A stretch of DNA of 64,000 nt from CAVQJU01 sp963755195 (GTDB taxonomy: Bacteria > Acidobacteriota > Vicinamibacteria > Vicinamibacterales > CAVVIG01). Location: the NCBI GenBank assembly GCA_963755195.1, contig CAVWIZ010000002.1, positions 868,001 through 932,000 on the forward strand, read 5' to 3'. The notes beneath the pieces were generated by a model. The model searched no databases, was not told where the DNA came from, and saw nothing but the letters and a program-made list of their open reading frames with translations. Numbering within the stretch: the stretch's first letter is position 1; each line of letters begins with the position of its first letter. The position numbers and the translations under genes were made by a program. Positions 1 through 10,332 of this stretch are shown in pieces.

Positions 1-482
1 ATGGGGAGAGCCCCGCGACTGGTCGCCGAGACGGCCATGGTGGCCCCGCAGGCGGCGACCAGAACCAGGGCCACGACTCCCATGGCTCGATCGATCAGCA
101 CCACCGTGGTCGCGAGCGTTTTCGAGCCCGCCGCCTTCGCGGTTGCGCCGATCCGGACCACGTCGCCGCCGATATTGCTCGGCAGAAAATTGTTGAAGAA
201 CAACGCGACCAGATACGATCCGAGGAGCCGGCGCGCGGGCATCGGCACGTGCTGCGCTTCGAGCAGCAGCGACCATCGCCACACGCTGACGAGGACCGTG
301 GCGAAATACACCGCCAGCGCGAGCGTCAGCCACGCGATCGACGCCTGGCGTGCACTGGCCCACAACGTCGCGGTGTCGATGCCCGAAAACAGAAGCGCCA
401 GGAGCGCGACGCTCGTCGCCAGCTTGATCGCGATGACGACGTACTGGCGCGCAGGGGACGTTCGGGAGGAGTCCGGGAGCAT
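1..482 (-). CDS. Lysylphosphatidylglycerol synthase TM-region / flippase-like membrane protein, 5' part (C-terminus off the window)
   Basis: Reading the minus strand from the ATG at 482 gives an open frame of 160 codons that leaves the window at base 1 without a stop. It is very hydrophobic, with helices near residues 15-35, 45-65, 88-108 and 125-150. The segment FFNNFLPSNIGGDVVRIG (about residues 92-109) is the hallmark of the UPF0104/LPG_synthase_TM family, integral inner-membrane proteins often linked to glycolipid or exopolysaccharide export. It is divergent from the glycosyltransferase that starts at 539, so it probably belongs to the same glycan locus. The plus-strand open frame over the same bases is only its mirror. 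The substrate cannot be told from sequence. Confidence 0.82.
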   Translation of the reverse strand, partial: MLPDSSRTSPARQYVVIAIKLATSVALLALLFSGIDTATLWASARQASIAWLTLALAVYFATVLVSVWRWSLLLEAQHVPMPARRLLGSYLVALFFNNFLPSNIGGDVVRIGATAKAAGSKTLATTVVLIDRAMGVVALVLVAACGATMAVSATSRGALP

Positions 483-538
483 TCTGGAGGAACGGAGCCG
501 TTACTGTACTACGGTTTCGTGAGAAAATCACCGGAACC

Positions 539-1745
539 GTGCGCATCTTGATGATCGCGCCCCAGCCGTTTTTCGAGCCCCGTGGGACGCCGTTCAGCGA
601 GTTCCATCGCATTCGCGCGCTCACCGATCTGGGCCACACCGTCGATCTCGTGACGTATCCGTTTGGCCAGGACGTGTCCATGCCCGGCCTGCGTGTGTTT
701 CGCAGCTGGCGCGTGCCGGGGCTCACGCGCGTGAAGATCGGGCCGTCGCTGGCGAAGATTCCCCTCGACGCGTTGCTGACGCTGACGGCCGCGCGCCGCG
801 CCCTGTCGGCGCGCTACGATGCCGTGCACTCGCACGAAGAGGGCGGGGCGATCGGCGTCGTCCTCGCCGCGCTGCTTCGCGTGCCGCACGTGTACGACAT
901 GCACTCGAGCCTGCCGCAGCAGCTCTCGAATTTTGCGTTCACGAGGTCGCGGCTGGTTTCGCGGATGTTCCGGATCCTCGAGCGGCTGATGATTCGCCGA
1001 TCGCGTGTCGTCATCGTCATCTGCCAGGCGCTCGAAGATACGGTGCGCGAGATCGACCCGCAGGCGCGCACCGTGCTCATCGAAAACGCCCCCGGTTCGG
1101 CCGACGAAGAGGCGACGCCCGAGGCGGCGGCCGCCGTGCGGCGAACCCTCGACCTCGCTGATACGACACCGCTGGTGTTGTATACGGGAACGTTCGAGGC
1201 CTATCAGGGCCTCGACCTCCTGTTTGACGCGATGGCCATCGTTTCTGCGTCGCGTCCCGATGCGAGGCTGGTCCTGGCGGGCGGAAAGGCCGATCAGGTC
1301 GTCCGCGGGCGCGAGCAGGCGCGTGTGGCGGGCATCGGCGACATCACGACGTTTGCCGGCGAACGCCCGGCGTCTGACATTCCGGCGTACTCTGCGAGCG
1401 GCCGACGTGCTGGTGTCGCCGCGTTCGCGCGGCACCAATACGCCTCTCAAGATCTACCAGTACCTGCGGTCGGGCAAACCGATTGTGGCCACGCGGTTGC
1501 TGACGCATACCCAGGTGTTGAGCGACGAGACGGCCGTGTTGACCGGGCCGTCGAAAGAAGACTTCGCCCGCGGAATTCTCGCCGCGCTCGACGATCCGGC
1601 CCGGTCCTCGGCGATTGGCGCGGCCGCCGGACGTCTGGCCGCCACCAAGTACAGCTACGCGGCGTATCTCGAACGCACGCGGCAGGCGTGCGCCGCGCTC
1701 CTGCCGCCTCCAGGCCCGGTCGCGGTCGCGAAGGATCTCGCGTGA
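539..1745 (+). CDS. Glycosyltransferase family 4 (one-base frameshift near 1391)
   Basis: The GTG start gives an N-terminal Rossmann domain (MRILMIAPQPFFEPRG, then a HSHEEGG segment near residue 98) and a GT-B C-terminal domain. The frame is lost after DIPAY at 1390. It resumes one base later with LRAADVLVSPR and TPLKIYQYLRSGKPIVAT, which is the nucleotide-sugar binding end of GT4 enzymes. Removing one base near 1391 gives an intact protein of about 401 residues, normal for the family. The stop overlaps the next start as GTGA. It probably transfers a sugar in assembly of a cell-surface glycan at the inner membrane; donor and acceptor are unknown. The indel is more likely a sequence error than a true break, because downstream codon use stays coding. 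Confidence 0.85.
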
Positions 1746-2485
1746 AGGAACACTACAGCTACAAGCTGTACGCCGACCCGCAGATGGCGCGGACGTTCGA
1801 GGAGCGCCGCTTTGGCGGACCGATCGGCCAGCTCGTCGCGGGCGAGCAGGCCCGCGTTCTGGCCAACATGATCGGCCGGATTCAGGACCGGAACATCCTC
1901 GATGTCGGTACGGGCACCGGCCGTGCGGCGCTGATGCTGGCCCGCGGAGGCGCGCGCGTCACGGCGATCGATGCCTCCGAGCCGATGCTCGAGACGGCCC
2001 GCAGGCGCGCGGCCGAGCAGATCGTCAAGGTGAACTTTCTGCGTGGCGATGTGCACGCGCTCGACTTCAAAGATCGGTCGTTCGACGTCGTTGTCTGCCT
2101 GCGAGTGCTGATGCACACGCCGGACTGGCGCCGATGTCTGGCCGAGCTGTGCCGTGTCGCCGATCGTCTCGTGATCTTCGACTACCCGTCAGCCTGCAGC
2201 CTGGCCGTCTTTCACTCCATGGCGCGCCACGCGTTTCAGGCGGTCGGCGGGAGAACCGAAGCGTACCGAGTGTTCAGAGACCGGACCATCGCGCGCGAGC
2301 TGCTCAAGTCGCAGTTCCGTGTGCGCTCGCTGCACCGTCAATACGTCATGCCGATCCAGTTTCACAAGATCATCGGGTCGCGAGGGTTTACGGCCAGGTC
2401 CGAAGCGGCCCTCGACCGGCTCGGCCTGCTGCGACTCCTCGGATCGCCGGTCACCGTCTGCGCCGAGCGGTCTTGGTCCTCGTAA
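1742..2485 (+). CDS. Class I SAM-dependent methyltransferase
   Basis: This is a 247-residue protein starting at a GTG that overlaps the preceding stop (GTGA). Motif I is ILDVGTGTGRAALML (about residues 50-64), followed by VTAIDASEPML (motif II acid), GDVHALDF and FDVVVCLRVLMH, the usual Methyltransf_11/25 order. The C-terminal half (residues 140-247) is less conserved and probably binds the acceptor. Placement between two sugar-modifying genes suggests that it methylates a glycan or lipid-linked sugar intermediate; that is inference from context. The frame continues unbroken from the first half of the upstream glycosyltransferase, which is why a naive translation fuses the two. Confidence 0.85.
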   Translation: MKEHYSYKLYADPQMARTFEERRFGGPIGQLVAGEQARVLANMIGRIQDRNILDVGTGTGRAALMLARGGARVTAIDASEPMLETARRRAAEQIVKVNFLRGDVHALDFKDRSFDVVVCLRVLMHTPDWRRCLAELCRVADRLVIFDYPSACSLAVFHSMARHAFQAVGGRTEAYRVFRDRTIARELLKSQFRVRSLHRQYVMPIQFHKIIGSRGFTARSEAALDRLGLLRLLGSPVTVCAERSWSS

Positions 2486-3434
2486 CCGGCGCGACCGGGT
2501 TCACGGGCGGCCATCTGGCCCGCACGCTGGCCGCGAACCAACAGGTTCGCGCGCTGGTGCGCGATCCCGCGCGCGCGGGAGGGTTGGCGGCGCTGGGGGT
2601 CGAGCTGGTCGCAGGCGATCTTCGAAATCAAGCCGCCCTCTCGGCGGCGGTCGCGGGCGTCGAGGTCGTCTACCATCTCGCGGCCATCTATCGTTCGGCG
2701 GGTGTGTCGTCCGACGCGTATCGCGACGTCAACCGGACCGCGGTCGGGGAGATCGTCGAGGCCGCGGGGCGCGCCGGCGTGCGGCGCGTCGTGCACTGCA
2801 GCACCGTGGGCGTGCACGGCGACGTGGACCACCCACCGGCCAACGAAGACGCACCGCTCAAGCCTGGCGACATCTATCAGGTGACCAAGCTCGAAGGGGA
2901 GCAGGTGGCCAGGGAGACCGCGGCTCGCAGCGGCATCGAATTGACGATCGTTCGTCCGAGCGGGATCTACGGCCCTGGCGATCGCCGGTTGCTCAAGCTG
3001 TTTCGGAACGTCGTCCGGGGTTTTCCGACTTTGGGGAGCGGGCAAATCTATTACCATCTCACCTACATTGACGACCTGGTCGAAGGCTTTCGGCTGTGCG
3101 GCGAACACCCGGCCGCGGCGGGCCGCACCTATATCCTCGCGGGCGGCGAGGTCACAACGTTGAATGATGTGATGAAGGTGATCGCCGAAGTGGCGGGCGT
3201 CCGGCCGCCGTCCTTCACCTGCCCGTCTGGCCGTTCTGGCTTGCGGGGGCCGCGTGCGAGGCGCTCTGCGTGCCGTTCGGGATCGAGCCGCCGATCTATC
3301 GCCGGCGTGTGGATTTCTTCACGAAGAGCCGCGCGTTCGACATCACCCGGGCGCGGACCGAAATCGGCTACGCGCCGCGCGTGGGGCTTCGCGAGGGCAT
3401 CACGCGGACGCTGGCCTGGTACCGTCGAACATGA
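2473..3434 (+). CDS. NAD(P)-dependent epimerase/dehydratase (one-base frameshift near 3216)
   Basis: A TTG at 2473 inside the methyltransferase end gives VLVTGATGFTGGHLAR, the extended-SDR nucleotide-binding motif GxxGxxG. The catalytic pair follows as HCSTVG (about residue 110) and YQVTK (about residue 138, YxxxK). The frame breaks near 3216. One missing base restores PPSFHLPVWPFWLAG and the C-terminal region, ending at the TGA at 3432-3434. That stop overlaps the next ATG as ATGA. Corrected length is about 320 residues. The family acts on nucleotide-sugars or on isoprenoid/steroid-type substrates; here a nucleotide-sugar role in the glycan locus is likely but not proven. Confidence 0.82.
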
Positions 3435-4168
3435 CTGGCTCTAATCCGAAGGGGATTCAGGACCAGTTGTTTTCTGCAGAAACGTCCAGGGACAAGTACG
3501 TGGGCCTCGTCGTCGGCCGTCCGGGCCTTGGCGCGCTGCTGAAGTACGAGCTCATCGTGACGCTGGCGCAGGCGCGCGTCGGTGCGTTCGGGCTGCTGCT
3601 TCGAAAATGGCTGTATCCACGGCTGCTCGGATCGTGCGGACGGAACGTCGTCTTCGGGCAGAACGTGGTGCTTCGCCACCCGCACAAGATTCACGTCGGC
3701 AGCAACGTCGTGTTCGACGACAACTGTCTGCTCGATGCCAAGGGCGAGTCGAACGGAGGCATCCGGATTGGCAATCGCGTGTTCGTCGGACGCAACACCA
3801 TCCTGTCGTGCAAGAACGGCGACATCGAGCTGAAAGACGGCGCGAACATCGGCTTCAACTGCGAAGTGTTTTCCGGCAGTCGGGTGACCATCGGCGCCGG
3901 CGTGCTGATGGCGGCCTACGGGTACATCATCGGCGGCGACCACGACTTCTCCGATCCGGCCCGGCCGGTTCAGGAGCAGGCGCGAACCTCATCCGGCGTG
4001 ACCATCGGCGACGGAGCCTGGCTCGGCGCGGGGGCGATGATCCTCGACGGCGTGTCGGTCGGCAGCCATGCCGTCGTAGGCGCCGGAGCGGTCGTTCGTG
4101 ACGACGTCGCGGACCATGCCGTGGCGGTCGGCGTGCCTGCCCGCACCGTCTCGTCGCGCGCGACGTAG
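3431..4168 (+). CDS. Left-handed beta-helix (hexapeptide) acyltransferase
   Basis: This 245-residue protein starts with ATG overlapping the previous stop. From about residue 75 to 235 it shows the imperfect hexapeptide rhythm of LbH transferases (IHVGSNVVFDDN, IRIGNRVFVGRN, VTIGAGVLMAAY, VTIGDGAWLGAGAMI, VGSHAVVGAGAVV). The candidate catalytic histidine lies in IIGGDHDFSDP. The family O- or N-acetylates sugars from acetyl-CoA as a trimer in the cytoplasm. The N-terminal 70 residues are helical and precede the helix repeats. Its place in a tight overlapping string with glycosyltransferases and a methyltransferase indicates decoration of a surface polysaccharide or glycolipid. Confidence 0.88.
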   Translation: MTGSNPKGIQDQLFSAETSRDKYVGLVVGRPGLGALLKYELIVTLAQARVGAFGLLLRKWLYPRLLGSCGRNVVFGQNVVLRHPHKIHVGSNVVFDDNCLLDAKGESNGGIRIGNRVFVGRNTILSCKNGDIELKDGANIGFNCEVFSGSRVTIGAGVLMAAYGYIIGGDHDFSDPARPVQEQARTSSGVTIGDGAWLGAGAMILDGVSVGSHAVVGAGAVVRDDVADHAVAVGVPARTVSSRAT

Positions 4169-4174
4169 TTCGCG

Positions 4175-5225
4175 ATGGCCGTTCTCGCTGTCGTCACATC
4201 CAGTCCCGCCGGCGCAGAAGGCGGACACCTCGTGATTGCCCGTTCGCTCGTCACGGCCGCCCGCGCGCAGGGCCACGACGCGCATCTGGTGGTGACACCC
4301 GACTATGGCTTCGGCCGGACGTTCGCGACCTATCGCGCCAACTGGTCGGCCGACGTGAGCCTCGGCATTGTCCCCACAGGTCAGCGGGTCGATCAGGTCG
4401 TCAGCCTTCGCTATCCGAGCTATGCCGTTGGCCACCCGTCGCACGTGTGCTGGCTCAACCACACCATGCGTGAGTACTACGATCTGTGGCCACGATTCAG
4501 TGGATCGATTTCAGCGCGCAACCGGGTCAAGGAGCGTTGCCGCAAGGTGCTCGTCCGCACGGCGGACTGGTGGCTGTTGCACTATCGGGTCACCAAAGTC
4601 GTGGCTCAGTCGCGCACCGTCCAGCGCCGGCTGCGCGACGACCTGGGCGTTCGCGCCGACGTGCTGTGGCCGCCGCCCCCGCCGCGCCCGTACCGGTGCG
4701 ACGCCTATGGCGACTACATCCTCGCCGTGTCGCGGCTGACGCCGCTCAAGCGTCTCGACCTGCTCATCAGGTCGCTCGCGGAACCAGCCGCCAAGCACGT
4801 GCGAGTGGTGATCGCGGGGGAAGGGGAGAGCCGATCGGATCTCGAGGCGCTTGCCGCGGAGCGCGGCGTTGCCGGACGCGTGACGTTCGTCGGGCGCATC
4901 TCCGATGCCGAGCTGACCGCGCACCTGGCGCGGGTGCCGTGCGGTGTGTTTCCCGCCGTTTGGCGAGGACTACGGCTTCGTGACATCCGAAGCGTTCGCA
5001 TCGGGCAAGGCCGTGGTGACGTGCGTGGATAGCGGCGGCCCCGCCGAGCTCGTGCGCGATGGCGAGACCGGCCTCGTCTGCGAGCCGACGCCCGCAAGCC
5101 TCGGTGTGGCGCTCGCGCGCGTGATGGAGGATCGCGAGCTTGCCGAACGGATGGGCCGCGCTGCTCTGGTTCAGGTGGCGAGCATGACGTGGCCGGAGGC
5201 GGTGAAACGGCTGGTAATCGTCTAG
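4175..5225 (+). CDS. Glycosyltransferase family 4 (one-base frameshift near 4945)
   Basis: The N-terminal domain has GGHLVIARSLVTAARAQGHD. The C-terminal GT-B domain has YILAVSRLTPLKRLDLLI and VVIAGEGESRSDLEALA. The frame then breaks near 4945. One base later it continues as CFPPFGEDYGFVTSEAFASG, the conserved EX7E-type donor-binding region, then GGPAELVRDGETGLV, and stops at 5225. Corrected length is about 349 residues. The start ATG lies 6 bases after the acyltransferase stop, so the gene is the last of the glycan operon. The donor sugar is not identifiable. The break is probably a sequence error, since the conserved catalytic end is intact in the shifted frame. Confidence 0.84.
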
Positions 5226-5228
5226 AAT
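5223..5228 (+). promoter_or_regulatory. -10-like hexamer TAGAAT in front of ttcA
   Basis: TAGAAT ends 6 bases before the ttcA ATG at 5235. Initiation the usual 6-8 bases downstream would fall on the start codon, giving a leaderless mRNA. No clear -35 is visible. This is inference from one short motif, supported only by the same arrangement at several other genes here. Confidence 0.4.
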
Positions 5229-5234
5229 CGAACG

Positions 5235-6130
5235 ATGGCTTACCGGAGTGACCTCGAGTCGCGACTCGCGAAGAAGACCACCAAGGCGATCGTCGACTAC
5301 CAGATGATCGAAGACGGCGATCGCGTGATGGTGGGGTTGTCGGGCGGCAAGGACAGTTGGGCGCTCCTGCAGGTGCTCGATGTGCTCCGGCAACGCGCGC
5401 CCATCACGTTCTCGCTCGTCGCCGTCAACGTCGATTCCGGCTACAAGGAATACAAGCACGACGTCATCGCCCGCACGTGCGAGGCGCGCGGCTGGGAATA
5501 TCGGATCGAGCACACCGAAATTGGCGAGATCATCGAAGACGTCCTCGAGGCCGACAAAACGCCGTGCTCGCTCTGCGCGCGTCTGCGCCGGGGCGTCCTC
5601 TACCGCATGGCCGACGAAGTGGGCGCGACGAAGATCGCCCTCGGCCACCACGCGGACGATTTCATCGAAACGCTGCTCTTGAATCTCTTCTTTGCCGGCG
5701 CGCTCAGGGCGATGCCGCCCAAGCTCGTGTCCGACAACGGCGCGCACGTGGTGATACGGCCGCTCGTCTACGTGGGCGAAGACGAGGCGCGCGCGTACGC
5801 CAAGAGAGCGACCTGCCGATCATCGGCTGCTGCTGCCCGGCCTGCGGCGACCTGGGCCTGCAGCGCCAGCGAGCCAAGCGGCTGCTGATGGAGCTCGAGG
5901 GCGAGCATCCCGGCGTCAAGCAGTCGATGCTCAAGGCGCTGGGCAACGTGGCGCCTCGTCACCTGCTCGATTTTCGGCTCAATCCGCCCGCCGAACTGCG
6001 GGCCACCACACGCAGCAGCCCAGGCGCCGAAGTGGCACGAGAAGACGAGCCGTCCTGCGCTCTCGGCACCGCTCCGCCTTCGTCCCGTGCTTACCAGGTC
6101 TGTGACGTCTTGACGACTACGGCAGCGTGA
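5235..6130 (+). CDS. ttcA: TtcA-type tRNA 2-thiocytidine-32 synthetase (one-base frameshift near 5805)
   Basis: The protein has the PP-loop SGGKDS (about residues 36-41) that adenylates the tRNA base, and the cluster-binding pair CSLC (about 110-113). After one missing base near 5805 it continues with SDLPIIGCCCPACGDL, which supplies the third conserved cysteine region of TtcA. The family is an ATP- and [4Fe-4S]-dependent tRNA thiolase that makes 2-thiocytidine at position 32. Corrected length is about 298 residues. The last 40 residues (after HLLDFRLNPP) do not look conserved and run 14 bases into the convergent gene, so a second indel near the 3' end is possible. TtcA is a housekeeping protein, so the break is probably a sequencing error. 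Confidence 0.85.
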
Positions 6131-6956
6131 AGGCGTTGAAGATATAGGTGACGCCGGTTGTAAAGCCGACGGTCGGATCGATGGCGTGGAGCCCCATGAA
6201 GATTCCGGCGTCGAACCGGACCGACCCTTGCGTGAACCGCCCGCCGAATTTCAGCAGTCCGCGGCTCTCGGTTCCGATCGGCGCAATGCCGTCGCGCGTC
6301 GAGGCCCGGCCGTTGACTTCGCCGACGAGATCGGTCCGGTTGGTGAGCGCCCGCGCGAACGACAGGCCGTACGTCACGACGTCGTTCTGCTTGGCCCCGT
6401 CGAGTGGCTCGCTCATGATGATGTAGCCGATGTTCCCGACCACGCGGACCGATTGCACCGTCTTGCCGACGAGCAGCGACGCGCCGAAATCGGTCGTGTT
6501 CTGCCCGATGCCGCTCGCATGCTTCGCGTTCGGCAGCCGTGTCGTAAACCGGAAGCCGAAGCTCGGGCGTCGCACGCCCTCGCTCACCAGCCGGATCTTC
6601 GCGCCAATCGTGATGTCCTGCCAGTCGTCGGTCGAGTCGCCGGTCGCGGTCACGAGGCCGGCGAGCGGCGCCGGCTGCCGGCTGGTAATCGACAGATAGT
6701 TGTACGGCCCGCCGGTGATCTGCAGGTCGGCGATCGAGCTGATGCCGACGTGAACGCCGAGCACCGGCAACTGCCAGAAGTCGCCCTTCAGACCCGACAG
6801 CGGGAACGTCACATCGTGCGCGCCGCTGATGCCGCCTTCGATCAGCAGGCGGCCGGCGCCGATGGTTTCGGGGTCCTGCGTGTCGAGTGGACGCTGCTGT
6901 GCCGCGGCGGGCGCAGCCCACACGAGGACAGCGAGCGCGAATCCAAGTGTCCGCAC
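6117..6956 (-). CDS. Secreted/outer-membrane beta-barrel protein of unknown function
   Basis: This 279-residue protein has a clear Sec signal peptide (RTLGFALAVLVWAAPAAAQ). The rest alternates polar and hydrophobic residues in short strands with aromatic girdles, and it ends with FTTGVTYIFNAF, typical of MetA-pathway-like/outer-membrane channel proteins whose last strand ends near an aromatic residue. It has no catalytic motif. It stands alone between ttcA and a CPBP protease. The fold call (outer-membrane barrel) rests on the composition and the terminal strand. Function is unknown; a transport role is the default for the family. Confidence 0.65.
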   Translation of the reverse strand: MRTLGFALAVLVWAAPAAAQQRPLDTQDPETIGAGRLLIEGGISGAHDVTFPLSGLKGDFWQLPVLGVHVGISSIADLQITGGPYNYLSITSRQPAPLAGLVTATGDSTDDWQDITIGAKIRLVSEGVRRPSFGFRFTTRLPNAKHASGIGQNTTDFGASLLVGKTVQSVRVVGNIGYIIMSEPLDGAKQNDVVTYGLSFARALTNRTDLVGEVNGRASTRDGIAPIGTESRGLLKFGGRFTQGSVRFDAGIFMGLHAIDPTVGFTTGVTYIFNAFTLP

Positions 6957-7044
6957 GATTCATCCTTTCTTTCGGTCGCCCATCTTACCCCGAAGATGCC
7001 GCGCGGACCGGGCGCCTCGGCGCCGTCGGCGGCTCGCGTAACAT

Positions 7045-7641
7045 GTGAGCGCACTCGTGACCATGCGTTCACTGGTTGAGCGGCGCTCGAAGGATCTCCG
7101 CGCCGCGCTGACGACGATCCCGGACTGGCGGACATGGCGAACGTGTGCGCTCGTGTACGGCCTGTTTCTCCTGTGCGCGGTGCCCATCGGACTGCTGTCG
7201 GGCCTGCTTCGTCCAAGCGAGCCTCAACTCCCACCTGCGGAGATGATCGGTACCGGTTTGCTGCTCCTTGTGCACCCCGCTCTGGCCGAAGAGATCGTGT
7301 TCCGCGGTCTGCTGCTGCCGCGGCATGCCGACTCGATGAGCCGCGGCCGCCTCTTCGTCGTGGCCGGCGCCGCGCTCGCCGTCTACGTCGCGTCGCATCC
7401 GCTCAACGCGCTGCTCTTCAGGCCGGGGGTGCTGAGCCTGTTCGCAAGCCCGATGTACCTCGTCCTCGTCGCGATGCTCGGACTGGCGTGCACGGCGGCG
7501 TACTGGGTCTCGCAGTCGATCTGGCCGCCGGTCGCAATTCACTGGGTGACGGTGATGGCCTGGATTGGGCTGTTCGGCGGCCAGGCTCTGCTCGGCCAGA
7601 CCGCTCGCGCATGCGCGAGAGCCCTCGTGGCGTGGGTGTGA
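7045..7641 (+). CDS. CPBP-family intramembrane metalloprotease (CAAX-protease-like)
   Basis: The product has up to 198 residues with four or five predicted membrane helices. It contains EEIVFRGLLLPR (motif 1, EExxxR, about residues 81-92), a histidine in VASHPLNALLF (motif 2 region, about 118) and WPPVAIHWVTVMAW (motif 3/4 histidine, about 160-170). This is the order of glutamate and histidine residues in Rce1/CPBP glutamate-type intramembrane proteases. GTG 7045 and ATG 7063 are both possible starts; the shorter version removes six residues only. The substrate is unknown. It sits alone, 32 bases ahead of the TonB-receptor-like gene. Confidence 0.8.
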   Translation: MSALVTMRSLVERRSKDLRAALTTIPDWRTWRTCALVYGLFLLCAVPIGLLSGLLRPSEPQLPPAEMIGTGLLLLVHPALAEEIVFRGLLLPRHADSMSRGRLFVVAGAALAVYVASHPLNALLFRPGVLSLFASPMYLVLVAMLGLACTAAYWVSQSIWPPVAIHWVTVMAWIGLFGGQALLGQTARACARALVAWV

Positions 7642-7656
7642 TCCCATTCCATCTGC

Positions 7657-7662
7657 TAGAAT
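7657..7662 (+). promoter_or_regulatory. -10-like hexamer TAGAAT in front of the TonB-receptor-like gene
   Basis: TAGAAT lies 10 bases ahead of the ATG at 7673, so a transcript starting 6-8 bases downstream would have a leader of about four bases. There is no Shine-Dalgarno sequence in the interval. A -35 element is not obvious. Confidence 0.35.
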
Positions 7663-7672
7663 CCGGCGCTCC

Positions 7673-10085
7673 ATGACACGCACGTCATTCTCATTCGCGC
7701 TCCTGTTTGGTCTGGCCACGACGGCACTGGCTCGCGCGCAGTCTCCCGCGCCGCCCGATCCGGTTGACGCCGCCGCGATCGGCACCAACCTGCCGGCGAC
7801 GCTGCTCCACGATCTGCCGGCCGGCAACAACCTCTTCTCGCTGCTCGAGACCGTGGAGGGAGAGGTGACGAGCGATCGGTTCTACGGGGGAGGGCTGAAT
7901 ACGGGCCGGGCGGCCCGCGACGGCGCGTTTCTGACCTCCTGGAACCAGACGCAGTTCTTCGTCGGCGACGTGAACGTCACCATGCCCGACGGCGGCGGCT
8001 CGCATTTCCTGTTCCCGACGCTCGCGCTCTGGGACCGCGCGGACGTGGCGACGGGCCTCATGCCGGCTGGAGTGAACGCGTCAGGTTTCACCGTCTCGCT
8101 CCAACCGGCGCGGCCCGCGGCCGCATGGACGGGCATGGTGGAAGGCTCGGCCTCGGGCGGGCCGCTCGTGGCGGGGCTGTCAACCGACGGGCCGCCGGCG
8201 ATCGAGCAGCTGCGCAGTTGGACGTACGGCGGCATGCTGGTGAGCGGGCCGCTCTCGCCACGCGCGGGTCTGGTGGTGGCTGCCGACTGGGCGAGCGCAT
8301 CGCAGGTCGAGCGCACCGGTGTGGCGCAAGCCGATGGCGGGGCCGCTTCGCTCTTTGCCCACCTCGTGTTCACGCCGAGCGCCGCCGATGAGATTCGCAC
8401 GGTCGGGTGGGTTCAGCGGACGCAGGCGCCTTACGCGGGCGCGGCAGTGTTCTCCACCCCTCTCGCCGCGGACCAATCGACGTACACCCATATCCAGTCC
8501 ACATGGGAGCGTCGTCGGGCGGACGCGACGTGGCGGTTGTTCGGTGCGTATTCGCAACGCGGCGCGACCCGCGCCGACGCGTTGCCAGCGGCTCCCTCCG
8601 CGATTGGGCTCGTCGAGCGGCTCATCGACGGCCCGGTACCGCTCTTCACCGACTCGGGCGATCGCACGGATCGGCAGTGGTCGTTTGGCGCGCGGGTGAT
8701 CGCACCACGCGGGCCGTCGCACACGTTCTTCGCGGGCGCCGACGTTGGCCGCGCGTCGGCGCGCGTCGGCCCTGGTTTCGTCGGCACGATTGGCGAGTTG
8801 GTTGACGGCAACCCCGCGCGGATGTGGCGGTACTCGAACGCCGGCGTCGATGCCCACCGGCACGCCACCTCGGTGACGGCGTTTCTGAGCGATCGCATCA
8901 GCTTCGGTCCCGGCCGCACGCTCGAGGCCGGCATCGGCTACGACGGCGTCAGTGGCGCGGCCGACCAGGCCGCGACAGGCATCTCGTGGCACAGCGTGCT
9001 GCCGCGCGTGTCGCTTCGCTGGAAGCAGAGCGAATCGTCCATCTTTACATGGGTGGCCGGCTACCGCCGCTCGGTGGATCGGTTGACGATGGACACGCTT
9101 GCCGTCGGCGATCCGGCAGCGCTCGACAGCCGAGGTGTCGAGGTGGACGGCTCAAGGCGTCGGGCCGTTGGTGCAGCGGGTCGGTCCCGGCATTCGCGGC
9201 GATGCGACTTTCAGCGCCATCGATCCATCGCTCGACCGTCCTACCTCCGACGAAGTGATTGCCGGCATCGACGTGCAGCTGACCCCGGCGATCCGCGGGC
9301 GGCTCATCGGCGTCCTCAAGCGAACGCGCCATCTGTTCGACTACGTTGACACCGGAGCGCCACCTTCGAGCTACAGCGTGTTCACCATCGTGGATGGACG
9401 TCCTGAAGCAGACGGGGGAGATGAGCTGTTGCCCGTCTACAACAGGCTGCCGTCGAGCTTCGGCGCCGACAGGTATCTGTTGACCAACAACGACGCGCAG
9501 GACGCGGCCAGGTTCGAAGGGCTTGTGCTGAACGTGGAAGCGTCGCTCGATCGTCTCACGCTGCTCTTCAACGCGACGGCGAGCCAGACCGACGGACCGG
9601 CGGTCAATCGCGGCTTCAACGCCGAGGAAAACGATCTCGGGGCCTCAGGTGAACTGTCGGTGAATCCCAACGCGGCGACCTTCGCCCGTGGGCGCCTGTT
9701 CTTCGATCGCGCGTTCACGATGAAGCTGACCGGGGTGTACAGATTCCCCCGCGACTTCACGCTCGGCGCGATCGCCCGCTACCAGGACGGCCAGCCGTTC
9801 TCGCGCGTGACCGTCGTCCCCAACCTCAACCAGGGCACGGAATTCGTCCGCGCGTATCCGGCCGGCGGTACGCGGTTCACGTTTACCGGCACGCTCGACG
9901 TGCGGCTGCAGAAACGGATCCCCATTGGCGCGAAGAGCCTCGACGTGTTCGCTGATGCGTACAACATCCTCAATCTGGGCTACGAGGTTGAAGAGCACGT
10001 GGTGACCGGGTATCCGGACTTCCGCAGCATCACGGCCATCCAGCCGCCGCTGGCGGTGCACCTGGGAGTACGGCTCGGTTTCTGA
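7673..10085 (+). CDS. TonB-dependent-receptor-like outer-membrane protein (frameshift near 9150)
   Basis: After a signal peptide (residues 1-23, ending ARAQ) the protein has a plug-like segment (IGTNLPATLLHDLPAGNNLFSLLETVEG) and a long strand-rich barrel. The frame is lost near 9150 and continues one base out of register. That second part carries FARGRLFFDRAFTMKLTG, ALGAIARYQDGQPFSRV and FADAYNILN and ends LGVRLGF, the terminal beta-strand with final phenylalanine. Corrected length is about 803 residues. It resembles acidobacterial Oar/carboxypeptidase-regulatory-like receptors but lacks the N-terminal CarboxypepD domain. It probably imports a substrate across the outer membrane with TonB energy; the ligand is unknown. 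Confidence 0.75.
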
Positions 10086-10332
10086 ATCACTCTTTGAGGC
10101 AGATCTCCTTCGCTTTCACGACGCCGCGCGTGACCCGCGCGTCATCCGCATCCGCGTCTGCCACGCGTCCCATGTGCGCGATTATCGGTCCCTCAGGCCA
10201 TGCAGCGGCGCGCGCTGGAAGTTGAGCTCGCCGAACTCAGAGGCACGCTCCGTCAGCAGCAGGAGATAGCCCACTGGTGAAGACCGGCAGGATGCGATGA
10301 TGGGAGTCAGCGCCCCTGCAGGTGGAGACGAG
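10086..10332. other. Intergenic stretch ahead of rtcB, nothing convincing
   Basis: About 250 bases lie between the receptor-like gene and the preferred rtcB start. I see no hairpin with a T-tract, no clear promoter pair and no small gene with a good ribosome site. A GGAG lies just before ATG 10333. Confidence 0.5.
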